A DNA stretch of 41,346 bases from IMG/VR virus record IMGVR_UViG_3300020433_000016, positions 1 to 41,346 of that record. One strand, written 5' to 3'. Below, one piece after another: positions 6,453 to 12,589 of the stretch. This DNA is from a virus. The notes below the pieces were generated by a model. The model was not told the origin of the DNA. It saw only the letters and a list, made by a program, of their open reading frames with translations, and made no database searches. The position numbers were made by a program, and so were the translations under genes. The first letter of the stretch is position 1. The number at the start of each line of letters is the position of its first letter.

Positions 6453-7261
6453 GGTTTTACTTTCCCTCCATACTTGTTTTCGCATTCTCTCCAGTATGCA
6501 CAGAATCTTTTAGAGCACATCATATTGTTTCTATTAGGTATAAATACTTCTTTCTTTACACCGTTAGCAACTGTCTCCATCAATTGAAGTACATACTGTC
6601 TGTCTTGTTTGTTAGGCTTCCACCTAGCTTGTTGTATCTTAGGCTTTTTAGTTTTGATTAGATAGTCTAACCCCAAACCTGTTGCCTGAGAAGATTCGTT
6701 TACCTCGTATCCAATATCATACATAGTTAGTTGTAACCTATGGTCGTGAGGTATTAATAATTTTTCTGTAACTTTACTGACTGATATTGATCTACCTGCA
6801 GTCTTGTTATCAATAATTACACCGTCATCAGTAATCACATCTGCATATTGCAGCACATTAAAATCAAAGTCATTGAACTCTATAGGTAGCTTTTGCTGCA
6901 CTGCTTTGGGTTGTATAGTTTTTGCAACGGTATTGCTCCACTCACCAACACTATTTATACCAATCTCTCTCAAATCTTTTGGTTTATCTACAGAATGAAA
7001 CTCTGTATTATCTTTGTTGGCATCCCATTCTGTAACAAATGCATCTTTCACATCGTCTTCTGATAAATTCTTTTTACTGTCAATTTTCTGCTCCATGTCT
7101 ACATTGATAGCTTCATCAACAGATTTACCATAGAGCAAAGCAATTCCTGGTGGCTTCGCTCCTATGGTTTTTCTGAACATAAACTGTGCAGAGCACTTTA
7201 TGTATTGAGTAATAGAAGAAGGACTAAGGTGTGGCTTAATCGTTTTTCTTGTATTCTTCAT
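6449..7261 (-). CDS. Cas4/RecB-like PD-(D/E)XK exonuclease, probable Fe-S protein
   Basis: 270 residues. The nuclease core shows Asp141 in YADVITDDG, then Asp151-x-Lys153 in IIDNKTAG, and the QLTMY motif near 177. One Cys in the N-terminal helix (Cys23, QYIKCSAQF) and three near the C-terminus (Cys249, Cys254, Cys260 in MMCSKRFCAYWREC) form the split four-Cys arrangement of Cas4/AddB-type iron-sulfur nucleases, although the spacing C-x4-C-x5-C is not the classical one. Located just upstream of the annealing protein, it probably resects DNA ends for recombination. Confidence 0.75.
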   Translation of the reverse strand: MKNTRKTIKPHLSPSSITQYIKCSAQFMFRKTIGAKPPGIALLYGKSVDEAINVDMEQKIDSKKNLSEDDVKDAFVTEWDANKDNTEFHSVDKPKDLREIGINSVGEWSNTVAKTIQPKAVQQKLPIEFNDFDFNVLQYADVITDDGVIIDNKTAGRSISVSKVTEKLLIPHDHRLQLTMYDIGYEVNESSQATGLGLDYLIKTKKPKIQQARWKPNKQDRQYVLQLMETVANGVKKEVFIPNRNNMMCSKRFCAYWRECENKYGGKVKP

Positions 7262-7529
7262 TTACTACCCCAGAGATGTACTGTTTACCGTTTTTTTCGT
7301 TCGTCCATCCCACGATAGGCAACTTTGAGCCATTGCCCTCATTCAAATAACCTTTAAAGTCTGGTGCATTGTCACTAGATTTAGGACTATCTGCAAAAAA
7401 TAATACAAACTTATCTCCAGGTTTTATAGTTAGCTTATCTGACATTTTTTTTTCTCCTTTTTGTTGATCAAATTCTTTCTTACGATTATCAAATAAAAGT
7501 TTTAGTTCCTCATAATTTAAAGACTTCAT
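7236..7529 (-). CDS. Hypothetical protein, 97 aa (alternative 69-aa start)
   Basis: ATG at 7529 overlaps the stop of the gene before it (ATGA), suggesting coupling. An internal ATG at 7445 has a much better ribosome binding site (AAAAGGAGA) and would give a 69-residue form beginning MSDKLTIKPGDKF. The body is a small beta-rich domain (GDKFVLFFADS, KLPIVGWTNEKNGKQYISGV) that could bind DNA or protein; it stands right before the exonuclease and annealing genes, overlapping the former by 26 bases. No family recognised. Confidence 0.6.
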   Translation of the reverse strand: MKSLNYEELKLLFDNRKKEFDQQKGEKKMSDKLTIKPGDKFVLFFADSPKSSDNAPDFKGYLNEGNGSKLPIVGWTNEKNGKQYISGVVNEEYKKND

Positions 7530-7684
7530 TCTTTACCTAGTTCGTAAACTACTACAACGTATTGTAGTCCATTAGATTTAAATTCTAAAGTTGTTGTTTC
7601 TCCAAACTTAACTTTGACTTTAGTCTCTTTTTCAATCTTATAATATTTTTTTATATCTTCTAAAGCATTTGAAATTGAATTCAT
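7526..7684 (-). CDS. Small protein, 52 aa
   Basis: ATG at 7684 preceded by an excellent ribosome binding site (AAAGGAGATAAC). The product has an N-terminal helix (ISNALEDIKKYYKIEKET) and a beta hairpin (LEFKSNGLQYVVVVYELG). First gene of the recombination sub-block after a 254-base gap, so it may be the first gene of its own transcript. Function unknown. Confidence 0.65.
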   Translation of the reverse strand: MNSISNALEDIKKYYKIEKETKVKVKFGETTTLEFKSNGLQYVVVVYELGKE

Positions 7685-7938
7685 GTTATCTCCTTTAAGT
7701 TATAGTGACTCCTGCAACTTCCAGCCAGGCAATGAATGGTGTTATTAAATACATTCCATAAGGAATACGAGTAAAAAAGGTTGTAAGCATCAGAGTACTT
7801 ACAGGAGTTTTTATACTGTCACTAAATTTTATTAGGGGCAAGTTTAGCATATCTCGTTTCTTCTTAAAAAACAAAATCTCACCCCTAATTTTTGGCAGAA
7901 GGCTATGGCAATAGCAACTGTGGAGTGACCCCCTGCCA
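7685..7938. other. Intergenic gap with inverted repeat and candidate promoter
   Basis: No credible gene. It holds an 8-base inverted repeat, ATTAGGGG at 7831-7838 and CCCCTAAT at 7882-7889, around a 43-base spacer that contains a leftward promoter-like pair. This is the largest break in the leftward block, separating the small early genes from the recombination/replication genes. Confidence 0.6.
7846..7874 (-). promoter_or_regulatory. Candidate sigma70-like promoter
   Basis: On the minus strand, TTGTTT (7869-7874) and TATGCT (7846-7851) are separated by 17 bases, in the only sizeable gap of the block and about 160 bases before the 52-residue gene. The arms of the inverted repeat at 7831-7838 and 7882-7889 flank it, so it could be under operator control. 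In AT-rich DNA such matches arise by chance. Confidence 0.3.
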
Positions 7939-8340
7939 TTAAATATTTTTCAATTCATTGGTAACTCCTAGGCAAGACTCCCTCAATACAAATCTCTCCA
8001 TAATGCCCAGGGTTCGTAATTTTTTAATCAATTTTTCAAAGTCATGTTTAGACTTGATTGGTGAATCTGTGTCTTGGAATGCATCATAAAGCTCTGCTTC
8101 CCACACTTTTAAAGATGATATATTAACTCTATCAATAACTGTATCTCTGCAAGCATAAAATACCATTTTCTTTTCATCTTTTTCTAATCTTAGATTACTC
8201 ATTAAGTTTCGAGCAGCCTCTGCTTTCATCTTAGGAAAGCTTTCACATGCCATAACACAACCTGCATGAACAGTTTTGTAGAAACTTTTATAATAATTGA
8301 TAGTATTATCGTTGATTCTTATTGTAGTGTTTTTTTTCAT
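7939..8340 (-). CDS. Hypothetical protein, 133 aa
   Basis: Start taken at ATG 8340 because GGAGG lies six bases before it; an in-frame start at 8376 has no such site. The product is helical and charged, with an N-terminal strand-helix (TTIRINDNTINYYKSFYK) that vaguely recalls ribbon-helix-helix DNA-binding proteins. The centre (SFPKMKAEAARNLMSNLRLE) and C-terminus (HDFEKLIKKLRTLGIMERFV) look like small helical bundles. No family assigned. Confidence 0.6.
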   Translation of the reverse strand: MKKNTTIRINDNTINYYKSFYKTVHAGCVMACESFPKMKAEAARNLMSNLRLEKDEKKMVFYACRDTVIDRVNISSLKVWEAELYDAFQDTDSPIKSKHDFEKLIKKLRTLGIMERFVLRESCLGVTNELKNI

Positions 8341-8375
8341 TACATTCCTCCATATAAATGCTACACAATTTATCA

Positions 8376-8576
8376 CTATTTTTTAACATCATCAACCTTT
8401 TTTTTCTTTTTGTTGACATATTTTTCAAACTCTTTTCTATCTTTTTTGAATTCAATGTACTCTGCAAGAGTTACTATTGTGGAATCTAGCTGGCTTTTGA
8501 TTCCTTTTAAGTAATATATTATCTCTTTTTGTCTCTGTTCGAGAACTGAAATCCTTGATGGTTTTTTCTTTGTCAT
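8376..8576 (-). CDS. Small coiled-coil protein, 66 aa
   Basis: ATG at 8576 overlaps the stop of the membrane peptide upstream (ATGA) and has GAGGAACCG before it. Almost the whole chain is one charged helix (ISVLEQRQKEIIYYLKGIKS and onward) ending in a run of Lys. It probably forms a coiled coil; no known family. Confidence 0.6.
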   Translation of the reverse strand: MTKKKPSRISVLEQRQKEIIYYLKGIKSQLDSTIVTLAEYIEFKKDRKEFEKYVNKKKKKVDDVKK

Positions 8577-8701
8577 CGGTTCCTCACTTCGTTTAGGTTG
8601 CTGATCAATTGTATAAGTAATACAAGTAATACAAATATCTTGAATACAAAGGGTATAAAAGATACAATATAAAATATAAAATTAAAAATACTTTCTACCA
8701 T
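8573..8701 (-). CDS. Small membrane protein, 42 aa
   Basis: An open frame between two certain overlaps: its ATG shares a base with the stop of the gene before it, and its stop overlaps the next start. The product is dominated by hydrophobic residues (FIFYIVSFIPFVFKIFVLLV) with a short polar C-terminus, so one long or two short membrane segments. Possible host-membrane or superinfection-exclusion function; this is inference only. Confidence 0.5.
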   Translation of the reverse strand: MVESIFNFIFYIVSFIPFVFKIFVLLVLLIQLISNLNEVRNR

Positions 8702-8871
8702 TATTTGACGTATTGGTGAAGCCAATCATCTAATCCATCTTCTGCAGATGATATAGCTCTTTTTCTCAATATTTCTACTGCTGTGTTTTTACCTATAAGA
8801 TTATCTTTGCAAAACCTATCAAAGACATCATTAGGTATTTCTGTTGTATATTTTATCATAATTCTTTTCAT
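8701..8871 (-). CDS. Hypothetical protein, 56 aa, possibly ribbon-helix-helix
   Basis: ATG at 8871 with GGAGGAAGA upstream and an ATGA overlap with the preceding gene. The N-terminal strand (KRIMIKYTTEIPNDVFDRF) followed by two helices (KNTAVEILRKRAISSAEDGL) has the size and order of a small ribbon-helix-helix regulator, but no firm match. It ends with an acidic-aromatic tail (DDWLHQYVK). Confidence 0.55.
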   Translation of the reverse strand: MKRIMIKYTTEIPNDVFDRFCKDNLIGKNTAVEILRKRAISSAEDGLDDWLHQYVK

Positions 8872-9035
8872 TCTTCCTCCTCTGTTTCTTTTATAAATTT
8901 TAAATCAATTAGTTGACCATCTGTTGTTGGGAATGTCCAATCGATGTGTGTTTTTCTTTCGTACAATATATCCCAAAATGATTCAATATCGCATTCACTT
9001 ATAGGTATTTCAATCTGTTTGTTTTTTACAGACAT
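8868..9035 (-). CDS. Hypothetical protein, 55 aa
   Basis: ATG at 9035 preceded by AAAGGAGAGTGT. The product is acidic, especially at the C-terminus (KFIKETEEEE), with IPISECDIESFWDILYERK in the first half. It is the first gene of a chain of overlapping small genes running down to 8376, downstream of a palindrome-rich gap. No family recognised. Confidence 0.6.
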   Translation of the reverse strand: MSVKNKQIEIPISECDIESFWDILYERKTHIDWTFPTTDGQLIDLKFIKETEEEE

Positions 9036-9081
9036 ACACTCTCCTTTCTTTATGAGGTTGAGAGCCTCACATATTCCTTCG

Positions 9082-9108
9082 CCTATATATAGGGCTTGTT
9101 TCTAGAAA
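9082..9108. promoter_or_regulatory. Two perfect palindromes, candidate operator
   Basis: CCTATATATAGG (9082-9093) and TTTCTAGAAA (9099-9108) lie five bases apart in the 141-base gap before the gene chain starting at 9035. The first also contains a TATATA that could serve as a -10 element on either strand. Twin short palindromes at a leftward operon entrance look like a repressor site, though no repressor gene is identified. Confidence 0.35.
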
Positions 9109-9176
9109 ACAGAGGCATACAGGACTTACAGGACCAGTTATTGGCTCTCATTACCCCTCGCTCACTTGCTTATAAT

Positions 9177-9326
9177 TTAACTACCTTGGTCCCAACCACA
9201 CTTTCTACAGAACTGATAGATGAATTTAACTATCTCTCCGTATTGATCAGCATAGCCAGTACCAACTACTTGTCCATCACAATCTTCACATGGACATTGT
9301 GTTTGAAACTCTACTTCATGATACAT
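9177..9326 (-). CDS. Small zinc-ribbon protein, 49 aa
   Basis: Two Cys pairs, CPCEDC near the N-terminus and CRKCGW near the C-terminus, define a compact zinc ribbon. ATG at 9326 was chosen because GGGAGG is immediately upstream; longer starts at 9344 and 9377 would sit deeper in the methyltransferase gene, which it overlaps by 11 bases. Likely a nucleic-acid or transcription-complex binding mini-protein; target unknown. Confidence 0.55.
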   Translation of the reverse strand: MYHEVEFQTQCPCEDCDGQVVGTGYADQYGEIVKFIYQFCRKCGWDQGS

Positions 9327-10032
9327 AATCCTCCCATTGGTCATGATGGCAAGCATACCGCTGTGTTGCACAAGCATAACAGTTTAGTTTGTCGTTAAGT
9401 AATTGTAATTCAACTTTTTGTAATACTTTTTTGCACAATTGACTTGGGACTTTACTTCTTTCGTAATTGTTCTTGAGACCCTGTGTGCCTGTTCTACTAC
9501 CTCTGGGTGCACGTTCGTGGTGACAATCTGGATTACCATTCTTACACGTCTTGGTAGTCCAGTTGAAGTTAGTCCACAAGTCTGTTGGTTTTGCTCTTGT
9601 ATCTCCATACTGACAGTACCAGGCAGTTTGTAAATATTTGTTATCAAATACCCCCAACTTCCTAAGCACACCTCTTGGATTCTCTACAAGGAACAGTAAC
9701 CCTGGATTCAATGTCTTGTAATACTCAATGATGTCAGCAGTTTTCTGTGCAATACGGATGCCGACTTCTGCTTCTTTTGTTTTTGGCTTGTAAGCACGAT
9801 GCCCACCAGTCCAATGATGTCCGATACTAGCTACGCTAAAAGTATAGCAAGGTACACTCGCCCAAATGAATTCAGGTACATAAGGTACTTTGCTTGGATT
9901 GAAATCAAATATATCACACACTTGGTCAATCTTATCGAATGGATTGATGTCTGTAGTATATGTATCATGACCATGCTCCTCTGCTATCTTGCTAAAGCTA
10001 CGCGAACCTGCAAATAGTTCTAATGTTTTCAT
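9316..10032 (-). CDS. C5 cytosine DNA methyltransferase
   Basis: 238 residues. Motif I for S-adenosylmethionine (LFAGSRSF, residues 6-13), the catalytic Pro-Cys (PCYTFS, Cys62) and motif VI (ENPRG, 117-121) identify a C5 methyltransferase. It is short for the family: the region after motif VIII holds only a small variable segment with Cys/His (NPDCHHERAPRG) and no full-size target recognition domain. No partner restriction enzyme is nearby, so it is an orphan enzyme, probably protecting phage DNA from host restriction or marking it. Ribosome binding site AAAGGAGTAAG. Confidence 0.8.
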   Translation of the reverse strand: MKTLELFAGSRSFSKIAEEHGHDTYTTDINPFDKIDQVCDIFDFNPSKVPYVPEFIWASVPCYTFSVASIGHHWTGGHRAYKPKTKEAEVGIRIAQKTADIIEYYKTLNPGLLFLVENPRGVLRKLGVFDNKYLQTAWYCQYGDTRAKPTDLWTNFNWTTKTCKNGNPDCHHERAPRGSRTGTQGLKNNYERSKVPSQLCKKVLQKVELQLLNDKLNCYACATQRYACHHDQWEDYVS

Positions 10033-10033
10033 C

Positions 10034-10291
10034 TTACTCCTTTATTTGTACTAATGATTTACTTACTCTCCAGCCACCTAAGTTAGTTTTGATTGAATAG
10101 GTCTTTGGATTTATCTTTGTTATCTTGCCCATTATCCTACTACCATTACCACCTTTATCGAAATAAACTTCGGTGCCAACTTTGAAAAACTTAGTACGAG
10201 CCCACAAAATTTCATCTTGAACTTCTTTTAGGTCACCATAACTTAAACCATTTATAGCAACTTTTATATCAGTTACATCTATCTTAGCCAT
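10034..10291 (-). CDS. Small protein with SH3/KOW-like C-terminus, 85 aa
   Basis: ATG at 10291 preceded by CAGGAGTAAAAAAT. The N-terminal half is helical (VAINGLSYGDLKEVQDEILW). The C-terminal half (FKVGTEVYFDKGGNGSRIMG, then GKITKINPKTYSIKT) has the strand pattern of small KOW/SH3-like barrels. It begins one base upstream of the methyltransferase start region. Role unknown. Confidence 0.6.
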   Translation of the reverse strand: MAKIDVTDIKVAINGLSYGDLKEVQDEILWARTKFFKVGTEVYFDKGGNGSRIMGKITKINPKTYSIKTNLGGWRVSKSLVQIKE

Positions 10292-10312
10292 ATTTTTTAC
10301 TCCTGTTTTGTT

Positions 10313-10495
10313 TTAGTATTTTATCACCTTCAGTATTTGATCAGCATAAGCCCATCTGCAAGTACCATCTGGCTGTGCATCATAATCAAACACCATTGAA
10401 CCTTTTTTTATACCAATAGAACAAACTTGAACTATTTCTTTTTGGTCTGTCCAATCTTTTACAACAACAATGCTACCTTCTTTTATCATAGTCAT
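10313..10495 (-). CDS. SH3-like small protein, 60 aa
   Basis: ATG at 10495 overlaps the preceding stop (ATGA). A complete small barrel is suggested: GSIVVVKDWTDQKEIVQVCS, then WAYADQILKVIKY. It resembles the C-terminal half of the 85-residue neighbour in fold pattern, although not obviously in sequence. Possible RNA- or protein-binding module. Confidence 0.55.
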   Translation of the reverse strand: MTMIKEGSIVVVKDWTDQKEIVQVCSIGIKKGSMVFDYDAQPDGTCRWAYADQILKVIKY

Positions 10496-10695
10496 ATTTT
10501 ACTCCCTAGCTTATCCAGCACTTTTAAACATTCAATTGCATCATCTACTGCTATCTCTAATTCATCTTGTTCATAGTCTCTAGCACCAGATTCAATCAAC
10601 TCATCCATAGTTTCATCATCTATTAGGAATAATCCAGAGCCAATATTCTCTCTCACTTCTGACAAACATTTGATAATATGTTGTAATTTAGTCAT
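10492..10695 (-). CDS. Acidic helical protein, 67 aa
   Basis: Overlaps both neighbours by four bases (ATGA junctions). Strongly acidic (DDETMDELIESGARDYEQDE), helical, no recognised domain. Acidic mini-proteins of early phage blocks are sometimes DNA mimics or inhibitors of host enzymes; nothing here proves that. Confidence 0.6.
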   Translation of the reverse strand: MTKLQHIIKCLSEVRENIGSGLFLIDDETMDELIESGARDYEQDELEIAVDDAIECLKVLDKLGSKI

Positions 10696-10985
10696 AGTAC
10701 TGGTAGCGTATCAGTATCACCTACTGCAAGTGCCCCTCCATCATTACCTTCATCATCTCGCATTGGGAATATCCACTTTCTAGCTTTACCTTTTGCTAGT
10801 CTCATTGCAATGGGTTTTGAATGCCATGCCATTTCTTTTATCTCTTCTTCATTGAGATATCTAACTGCTTCTATCTTCCAACCAGCCAAATGATACTCTG
10901 CTTCTTCATTCCAATACAGAGTTCTGAACTTCTCATCCAGTAAGCTTCCAGTTGTTTTAGTTATTCTTGTCTTGGTTTTTGCCAT
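10692..10985 (-). CDS. Hypothetical protein, 97 aa
   Basis: ATG at 10985 with AAAGGAGACGTGT directly upstream. Mixed alpha/beta, Trp-rich (LYWNEEAEYHLAGWKIEAVR, MAWHSKP, KWIFPM), with an acidic C-terminus. No known family. It overlaps the zinc-ribbon gene before it by 29 bases. Confidence 0.6.
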   Translation of the reverse strand: MAKTKTRITKTTGSLLDEKFRTLYWNEEAEYHLAGWKIEAVRYLNEEEIKEMAWHSKPIAMRLAKGKARKWIFPMRDDEGNDGGALAVGDTDTLPVL

Positions 10986-11151
10986 ACACGTCTCCTTTAT
11001 TTACCAATTCCGTTTTATTGTTACAAGTATAACAATATATCATTTCAATACAATCATTTAGAACTTCTTGTCTTTTGTAGTTTTCTGATTCGCCACAATT
11101 ATAACAATAGTTTGGATTTGTATCTTTAAACATTATTTTATCATAAATCAT
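10957..11151 (-). CDS. Small zinc-ribbon protein, 64 aa
   Basis: ATG at 11151 with CGGAGACCAAT upstream. CYNCGES and CYTCNN form a two-pair zinc ribbon separated by about 20 residues; the C-terminus is Lys/Asn-rich and overlaps the next gene. Comparable to the zinc-ribbon protein at 9177-9326, suggesting several nucleic-acid-binding mini-proteins in this block. Confidence 0.55.
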   Translation of the reverse strand: MIYDKIMFKDTNPNYCYNCGESENYKRQEVLNDCIEMIYCYTCNNKTELVNKGDVYGKNQDKNN

Positions 11152-11166
11152 ATTGGTCTCCGTTTT

Positions 11167-11433
11167 CTAGAATCCAAATGCTTCATTCAATTTTTGAGCT
11201 TCTTTTTGTTTTGATGTAAGCTCTATTGTTTCCCAATTCCCATCTTCATTCTTTGCAGATACTATATTCCAAGCATATATCGAGCCAAGTTCATCATACA
11301 ATCCAATCTCACTTCCATTTGTTTTAATGAGCCTTGTATTGCCTTTTTTATTATCTTCCATAGTACCACTTACAACAACACCTAGTTGATTAGTTTTAAT
11401 AGGTGTACCTTTTTTTATGTTATTCGTTAACAT
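11167..11433 (-). CDS. Small beta-rich protein, 88 aa
   Basis: ATG at 11433 after AAAAGGAGACACC. Short strands with turns (KKGTPIKTNQLGVVVSGTME, TRLIKTNGSEIGLYDELG) suggest an SH3-like barrel, then a helix (SKQKEAQKLNEAFGF). No family recognised; one of several barrel-like small proteins of the early block. Confidence 0.6.
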   Translation of the reverse strand: MLTNNIKKGTPIKTNQLGVVVSGTMEDNKKGNTRLIKTNGSEIGLYDELGSIYAWNIVSAKNEDGNWETIELTSKQKEAQKLNEAFGF

Positions 11434-11449
11434 GGTGTCTCCTTTTTTT

Positions 11450-12172
11450 TTACACTTCTACCACAAATCCATCTTTGATACCTTGCTCTAGTTCTGCTTT
11501 ACTACCTTTGAACTTGAGTCCTACAATCACATTGTCTCCACACTCTGTACGTTCATCAATCCTCACGTCTGTCTCATCACCATTGATTACTTGTTTACCC
11601 TCCCACATCTTCGGCAGTTTGTTGAATACTACTGCAACATTCATACCTCTCTCATGTAGTGCAAAGTTGGTGTACATCTGATTACCATAGTGCGAGTATG
11701 TCAATTGATAATTACTCGGCACCTTTCTATTATGAATCTTCGTGTAGTCATAGAACGTGACATCTGGAAAATTCTCTATAATCCCCTGTTTCTCCCACAG
11801 TATATCTGAGTATGCATTGAGTCTGAATGTAGGCTTGAAGCCTAGTTTCTCGGCTCGTACGATACCTTTGGATATCTCCTTGGATAATATGTCCAAGAAT
11901 TTTGATCTGTCCTCGTGGAATAACTTTGTCTTACGTACTCTAGCTTCCATCACTTTTGGAAACCTTTGTGCGAATCCATTGTAACCCACACAAACAGACG
12001 AACAAGTGCTTTTCTTGGTCGAATCTTCACCCATTTGTATTCTGTTTGCCATAGGACATACATTGTATCCTGATATATCTGAGTGAGCCAAAGCTAAGCT
12101 ATAAGTATAGTAACCTTTTTTTAAGTTCTTTTTTATCTTATAGTTAACTTTAGGGTCACTTATTAACTTCAT
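11450..12172 (-). CDS. GP88-like phage protein, 240 aa
   Basis: ATG at 12172 preceded by AAAGGAGACGCGT. The start GYYTYSLALAHSD, three Cys (Cys39 in NVCPMA, Cys57 and Cys61 in TCSSVCVGYNG), and RLNAYSDI at 118-125 resemble the gene product 88 family first named from mycobacteriophages. The Cys set may bind a metal or iron-sulfur cluster. The family's biochemical role is unknown to me. It is the largest protein in the promoter-proximal part of the early block. Confidence 0.55.
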   Translation of the reverse strand: MKLISDPKVNYKIKKNLKKGYYTYSLALAHSDISGYNVCPMANRIQMGEDSTKKSTCSSVCVGYNGFAQRFPKVMEARVRKTKLFHEDRSKFLDILSKEISKGIVRAEKLGFKPTFRLNAYSDILWEKQGIIENFPDVTFYDYTKIHNRKVPSNYQLTYSHYGNQMYTNFALHERGMNVAVVFNKLPKMWEGKQVINGDETDVRIDERTECGDNVIVGLKFKGSKAELEQGIKDGFVVEV

Positions 12173-12183
12173 ACGCGTCTCCT

Positions 12184-12345
12184 TTATCTTATCATAAACC
12201 CTTCAAAGTCTGAAACCATCCATTGACAATCAGATGGACGGAATCCTTTTTGAATTAAGAATTCTTCATCATCTTTAGTATTAGATGGATATTCTAATGC
12301 AACAACATTACCATTTAGAAAGTCTAGTATAGTTATTATCTTCAT
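12184..12345 (-). CDS. Small protein, 53 aa
   Basis: Start taken at ATG 12345 because ACAGGAGACACTT precedes it; an in-frame start at 12387 would begin inside the leader hairpin. The product (IITILDFLNGNVVALEYPSN, then a Trp/acidic C-terminus) is probably a small beta-alpha fold. It follows the long non-coding region and the hairpins of its leader. Function unknown. Confidence 0.6.
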   Translation of the reverse strand: MKIITILDFLNGNVVALEYPSNTKDDEEFLIQKGFRPSDCQWMVSDFEGFMIR

Positions 12346-12371
12346 AAGTGTCTCCTGTTTTATAATTCTGT

Positions 12372-12393
12372 AGGCTCTATGTTTCAAGAGCCT
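12372..12393 (-). promoter_or_regulatory. Leader hairpin before the 53-aa gene
   Basis: Perfect 7-base arms, AGGCTCT (12372-12378) and AGAGCCT (12387-12393), with an 8-base loop, 26 bases before the ATG at 12345. No U-run follows it on the minus strand, so it is not a standard terminator. It may stabilise the mRNA 5' end, be a processing site, or be a regulatory leader. Confidence 0.45.
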
Positions 12394-12424
12394 GTAGAGA
12401 TATGCTATTAGTGAGCAAATAGGA

Positions 12425-12452
12425 TGTAGTGACGTATCGATTGATACCTACA
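12425..12452 (-). promoter_or_regulatory. Second leader hairpin with bulge
   Basis: Nested arms: outer TGTAG/CTACA (12425-12429, 12448-12452) and inner GTATC/GATAC (12434-12438, 12443-12447), with a 4-base bulge and a 4-base loop. It lies between the 27-residue frame and the first hairpin. It may be part of the leader of the early transcript or the tail of the structured RNA region. Confidence 0.4.
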
Positions 12453-12467
12453 CCATAGAAATAAATT

Positions 12468-12551
12468 TTATAAATATGATATAAAAATAAGTATAATTGT
12501 AATATATGGGATGACTGTCAAAAAGATAAATTCTAATAAATCTTCGTTCAT
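12468..12551 (-). CDS. Possible 27-aa membrane peptide
   Basis: ATG at 12551 with AAAGGACGG upstream; a short frame of acidic start and hydrophobic body (MNEDLLEFIFLTVIPYITII). It looks like a single membrane helix and is the first potential coding frame after the structured region. No second line of evidence supports translation. Confidence 0.4.
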   Translation of the reverse strand: MNEDLLEFIFLTVIPYITIILIFISYL

Positions 12552-12589
12552 AGTATACCGTCCTTTATTGTGTTCTGTCTTAGTGTATT

